This document shows positions 59,641 through 64,000 of a stretch of 64,000 nt of DNA, in pieces. The position numbers were made by a program, and so were the translations under genes. The stretch is taken from NCBI GenBank assembly GCA_009760855.2, contig WPIO01000125.1, positions 675,001 through 739,000 of the forward strand. Reading direction: 5' to 3'. Source of the stretch: Cristatella mucedo. Lineage: Eukaryota; Bryozoa; Phylactolaemata; Cristatellidae. The first letter of the stretch is position 1. The number at the start of each line of letters is the position of its first letter. Below the pieces are notes generated by a model. The model was not told the DNA's origin and ran no database searches. It worked only from the letters and a program-made list of their open reading frames with translations.

Positions 59641-61719
59641 TAATAATAATAATAATAATAGTAATACACTTGATAAAGCGCCCACAGAGAACTCAATCTC
59701 TCTCTCTAGGCACTTTACATTTGCTGCAAAGGGAAATGCAATTGAATGGTAAGTAAAATCATGCATGACAAACAAACAAAATGAATAACATGGTTAGGGG
59801 TGACATGCACAGGGTCAGTGTGCAAATGCGGTTAGTGGCAGCATGCACAGTGTCAGCACGCATAAGCACATCAAGGACGAATCACAGGGACCCACTAAAT
59901 GCTGTCCTAAATAGGTGTGTTTTTAAATTCTTTTTAAATGTAGTCAGGCCAGGGGATGTTCTGACACAGGTCGGGAAGAAGTTTCAGGCTTTGGGAGCTT
60001 ACGAACTAAATGCACGGTCTCCAAAGGATTTGAGGTTTGTACGAGGTATTTGTAGACTGTTCGATTCCGAAAAGCGGGTGGTACGATGCTTGGCCTGATG
60101 GGGTAGTATATCTGACAGATAGGCTGGAGCCAAAGAATGAAGTGACGTAAAAGTGAGTGACAAAACCTTGAAGTCAATCCGTTGCTTGACTGGTAGCCAG
60201 TGCAGATCGGCGAGAAGTGGAGTAATGTGCCAGCTGCGACGCTCACGACAGACAAGTCTAGCTGCAGAGTTTTGCACCAGCTGCAATCGCCTATGCTGAT
60301 CGCACATGCTGGTAGGACAGTAAGCAGTGAGTTGCAGAAGTCGAGACGGGATGTCACGAATGCATGGACCAACTTGGACGTGGTATCTTTATCTAAACAA
60401 GCCCGAATTTTAGCAATGTTATGAAGTTGAAAATAGGCAGATTTGACTGTGGCGCTGATATGGTCGTCTAACGAGAGGTCGCTTTGGAATATGACACCTA
60501 GATTTCGAGCTGATTCAACTGGAGATATGCTGGCAGAGCCAATTTTGAGAGTCAGCCTTTCCAATCTCTGGATCACACTGGGTTTGCCCATAACTAGTAA
60601 GTTAGTTTTATCATCGTTAAGTTTTAGAAAATTTGCTGCCATCCATGTGCGGATATCATCAATGCATGCAGCTAGTGAGTTGAGAGAATTTGAGGTGCTC
60701 GAAGGCTGGGAGGAATCAAAGCAAAGGTACAACTCAGTGTCATCTGCAAAGAAGTGAAAGCCTAGATTGTGCTTGGCAATCACATCAGCAAGAGGCAGAG
60801 TATAAACCGTGAAAAGACCCGGACCTAGCACGGAGCCCTGAGGTACGCCATATTTCAGAGGTACCTCAGATGATCTTTGTCCATTCACGTCAATACTCTG
60901 GAGTCTCCCACTGAGATAGGACCTGAACCACTGCAGAGCAGTGCCAGTGATGCCCAGGCGAGATGAGAGGCGCTCTAGAAGAACTTTGTGATCGATGGTA
61001 TCAAAAGCAGCCGAAAGATCGAGCAAAACAAGCAGAGACTCTACCCATGTCTGCATTCCTAAGTAGGTCGTTGTACACCCTAAGCAATGCTGACTCTGCA
61101 GAGTGATTAGCTCTAAAGCCAGACTGGAGCTTACTAGCAAGGTCTGGAGTTTCAATATATGTATTCAGCCGGTCTGCCTGACTCGTCCCAGTGCCTTTGA
61201 TAGGAGTGGTAGAAGGGAGACTGGGTAGTAGTCGCTCAAGTTTTCTTGGTCTAGTGTTGATTTCTTGAGAAGTGGCCTGACTACAGGTTTTTTGAAAGGT
61301 GCTGGGACATGACCTGAGGCTAATGACATATTAATGATGTTAGTTATGCATGGCAGCAGCAGATCAATGCAACGTATGAGCAGGACAGTGGGAATAGGGT
61401 CCAGAGGACTTGTTGTCTTCTTTGATTGAGAGACGAACTTTAGGACTAGATCACTAGTGACCTGCTTAAATGTAGACATTGAGGTTCAGCCAGGAATCGA
61501 GGGAACAGCATTCTAGTGGAGACGTTGTCATCGCAGGGATGGATTCCCTGATCTTGTCTATCTTCTGGACAAAGAATCGAGAGAAGCGATCGGCTAGATC
61601 ATCACAAGGATCATCAGGTAAGGAGCTAACCTGGGAGCGGTTGAGGAGATGGTTAATCGTCGACATCAGCATTTTTGGATTGTGCATCTGTGATTCAACA
61701 ATGTTTCTATAGAAGCTAG

Positions 61720-62015
61720 ATTTGGGCAGCTGTCGAAAACGACACCTAAATTTCGAGAACGCTGTGATGGTCGCACAACAGCATCACCTGTTAGAAGACC
61801 AAAGCCTTTTAATCCAGCCACAGGCTTAGGGTGTCCTATGAGCAGCAGTTCGGTTTTATCATCATTTAGTTTCAAGAAGTTTTCCAACATCCAGGATCGA
61901 ATATCGGCAAGGCAAGCATTCAGTTTCTCAGTTGCTGCAGCAGATTTCGACGGTTTGAATGACAAATACAGCTGAGTATCGTCAGCATAAAAGTGATATC
62001 CTATTCCTGTGTTAT
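61720..62015 (-). mobile_element. LINE family B RT fragment inside LINE A
   Basis: The - frame reads TGIGYHFYADDTQLYLSFKPS, DIRSWMLENFLKLNDDKTELL and SRNLGVVFDS. Its YADD box and following block are those of family B (compare 52600-52830), not the host element's FADD copy. Confidence 0.9.
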
Positions 62016-62445
62016 ACGCTTGCTCACACACTTTTATCTGTGCACACACGTGTCTGTGCTTGTTTATATGTGTTTGTTTGTTTGTGTGTTAAGTGCGTGC
62101 TTACATAGTCACTTCTGTCTGTGTGCATGCTCGTTTGCAAAAGCCATCGCTCAAGTCTCTGCACTAAAATGGAGGCCCCCCCAAGAACAGCAAGTAGTCT
62201 AACGTCTGGGAGACCGATGGCATGTGTAGGCAGCCATTTTAGCACCCTCGATGAACCTCTCCAGTTTGGTGAAGTACGTTGAAATTAATAGCTGCCTCTA
62301 GCTACGTCGTGTGTTGCATTACCTCATAAAATGCTGTCTTGGAAGCGCAGCATCTACGTGTAAGAACACTTTGACATTCATTTCAACAAAATTCTGAAGA
62401 ATCTTGTAATCATGGCTACAATAAATCTCAGTTCTGTCGGTGGTC
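62016..62445. other. Non-coding filler between LINE blocks
   Basis: Contains GT-rich sequence (62030-62120). No recognisable element. Part of the interruption of LINE A. Confidence 0.4.
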
Positions 62446-62810
62446 TTAGTCCAGGGCTTCATATGCCTGTCGATGGACAGTCAGTCCAGATCTTAAGTAT
62501 AATTTTTCAAGCTTTCGCTTAGTAGACCTGGATAGTTTAATGTCTGTGGTAAACCATAGGCCGTCTCGGCGGGGGCGCACAGTGCGCTTTGTCAGAGGTG
62601 CAAACTCATCGAGCGTGTCAGCTAGTGTCGTGTTGTAGCTATCTACCAATGATGACAGATCGGAGGGAGGACTGAGCAGCAGAGGTGAAGCAGATATTCT
62701 CGCACGGACAGCATCGATGTCAAGGGTCTTGTTTCGTGCTTTATACCACCACAGCGGGCGGAATATCTTTAACAGATGTAACTCCACGTAAAAACGGAAG
62801 TGCAAACTAT

Positions 62811-63260
62811 GGTATCAGTTTTTCTAATCTGGCTCCTTTGAAAATGTATTCCAATGAGCTGGTAAACTGTCATCTCCCGAAAGTCGGTCACTGCGCTGGG
62901 TTAACGCTCAGCTTTGTATGGCTGTGCATTAGTTTTGCAACCTTAATTGTGTTATTGAAATAATCGTCAAAACAGATGACTGAATACGTGTATTGTATAT
63001 ATCTGTGCCTATACTGAAGCTAAGCAAGCTGACAGCCACTGCGAATCAGCCATTCAATATTATAAATGAACTCATCAATATCTGAGTTCATAAATATATA
63101 GGGCCATTAATTATGCAAATTGTCATTCGTATCAGAAGTTGCTGGTCGACCCGGAACCTCGTTTGGATCGAGTCCGAGTGTTTTCATTTGCACTGCCATA
63201 TCAAATAGATAGTCGTAGCACTCACACCTAAAAAAAGATCAAATAAAGAAATGTACTTTC
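62811..63260. other. Downstream intergenic, nothing recognised
   Basis: AT-rich, no gene or repeat signature supported. Confidence 0.45.
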
Positions 63261-63269
63261 GTTTAAACA

Positions 63270-63600
63270 ACAAAGTGATTTGCACTGCATTCTTTTCTGC
63301 CAGCATATCTCCTGTAGCACCTGCACGAAACCTAGGTGTCCTGTTCCAAAGACACCTTGCACTAGACGACCGCATCAGCTCCGAAGTCAAATCTGTCTAC
63401 TTTCAGCTACATTACTTTGCTAAAATTCGAGTTTGCTTAGGCAGATATACAACGTCCAAAGTGATCCATGCATTTGTGACACTGCTTGCCGGTCAATCGG
63501 CCTGTGCAGTAAGGCTTGTCTGTCGTAAGTCTCGAAGTCTCGCATTTAGTGTCTTCCTATGTGCTTTAGCTGACCTAAGCATGATACTTGTTTGCTTTTG
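63270..63600 (+). mobile_element. LINE family A RT fragment
   Basis: The + frame reads ASISPVAPARNLGVLFQRHLA and EVKSVYFQLHYFAKIRVCL, matching the RT C-terminal block at 60440-60560 on -. Confidence 0.88.
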
Positions 63601-63602
63601 CA

Positions 63603-63752
63603 TCCTTACAGGCCGTGGTAGCCCAGGACGTAAATTGCTCGCTCTTCACGACCGATGTCGTAGGTTCAAATGCTGCAGTTGGCGATCCTTTATTGCCAAC
63701 TGCGTGGTGGCGATAGCCAGTAAGGTTCTTCTGCTGCTATACAAATGAGGCT
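63603..63752 (+). mobile_element. tRNA-derived SINE (family b)
   Basis: CCGTGGTAGCCCAGGACGTA (A-box region), GATGTCGTAGGTTCAAATGC (B-box), then GGCGATCCTTTATTGCC and a tail ending ATACAAATGAGGCTG. Confidence 0.85.
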
Positions 63753-63759
63753 GGTAATC

Positions 63760-64000
63760 AGCTAATCATTTTGTCAAGCATAATAACGTGCGTGTCACTG
63801 ACCCGTTGGTTGTTGATTCTCTCGAAGCGAGCTGTAAGCCACCTGTACAGGGAGTTGGTTCTATTGGGGCACAATACCAAACATCTCTTGTGATTAGTGT
63901 AGTTAGAACCGCACTCTTCCCAATTTGACATAACATGGTGCATAACCTAGGCTTGCAGTCAAATAAGTGTTAAACTGCTAACCAGGCAGTAACGTTCACA
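63760..64000 (+). mobile_element. Repeat tail (AGCGAGCTGTAAG type)
   Basis: TTGATTCTCTCGAAGCGAGC then CCACCTGTACAGGGAGTTGG; the same tail type as 18850-18960 and 48340-48400. The last 100 bp hold nothing recognised. Confidence 0.55.

Larger units (their letters stand above)
59641..62810 (-). mobile_element. L2/CR1-like LINE (family A), longest copy, broken and split
   Basis: Read on -: 62805-62446 is the endonuclease-RT linker (FAPLTKRTVRPRRDGLWFT, KRKLEKLYLRSG). 61720-61466 continues it (NPKMLMSTINHLLNRSQV). 61479-61165 and 61155-59944 form the RT, with SLASGHVPAPFKKPVVRPLLKK, LDLSAAFDTIDHKVLLERL, YGVPQGSVLGP, the FADD catalytic motif near 60741-60752 and NDDKTNLLVMGKP. The 3' tail with (AAT)n is at 59641. 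The RT is broken by frameshifts near 61160-61170 and 61480. About 700 bp near 61720-62440, including a family B fragment, interrupts the linker. The endonuclease domain is absent: a 5'-truncated dead copy. Confidence 0.93.

Overview
This window is animal nuclear DNA. It has phase-consistent coding exons separated by GT-AG introns, CpG-rich tracts, very long simple repeats, tRNA-derived SINEs and decayed L2/CR1-like LINEs. It has no bacterial-style gene packing, operons or CRISPR. The species cannot be fixed from the sequence. The repeats and the gene fit a bilaterian invertebrate, but that is an inference.

One protein-coding gene fills most of the window. It is a SCUBE orthologue (signal peptide, CUB, EGF-like domain protein) on the + strand, from the ATG at 10443 to the stop at 56852, with a polyadenylation signal at 57097. 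I assembled 22 coding exons by hand. Their splice phases agree at every junction and give a 928-residue open frame. The protein order is: signal peptide, nine EGF modules (exons 2-10), a cysteine-poor spacer (exons 11-16), two GCC2/GCC3 cysteine-rich repeats (exons 17-18), one CUB domain (exons 19-20) and the conserved SCUBE C-terminal tail (exons 21-22). Vertebrate SCUBE proteins are secreted or membrane-tethered glycoproteins that act in Hedgehog release and as growth-factor co-receptors. Whether that role holds here is inferred from homology.

Layout: 1-10442 is upstream DNA with LINE/SINE fragments, a 109-bp tandem duplication, a near-perfect 97-bp palindrome, a pure (CCG)40 tract, several GC-rich islands and the probable promoter/5' UTR. 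10443-56852 is the gene. Intron 1 carries four long CT tracts, intron 3 a long GA tract, and later introns LINE and SINE fragments, TA and GT microsatellites and a pair of inverted 381-bp repeats that bracket exons 18-19. 57103-64000 is downstream DNA, mostly - strand L2/CR1-like LINE copies, one of them about 3 kb long and split by another LINE.

The points most worth following are: a stop-free 117-bp GC-AG intron between exons 18 and 19; a 120-bp intron 9 of which about 90 bp recurs inverted 0.7 kb downstream; a spacer that replaces the first GCC2/GCC3 repeat of vertebrate SCUBE; and a shared 3' stem-loop tail that links at least three retroelement families in the window.
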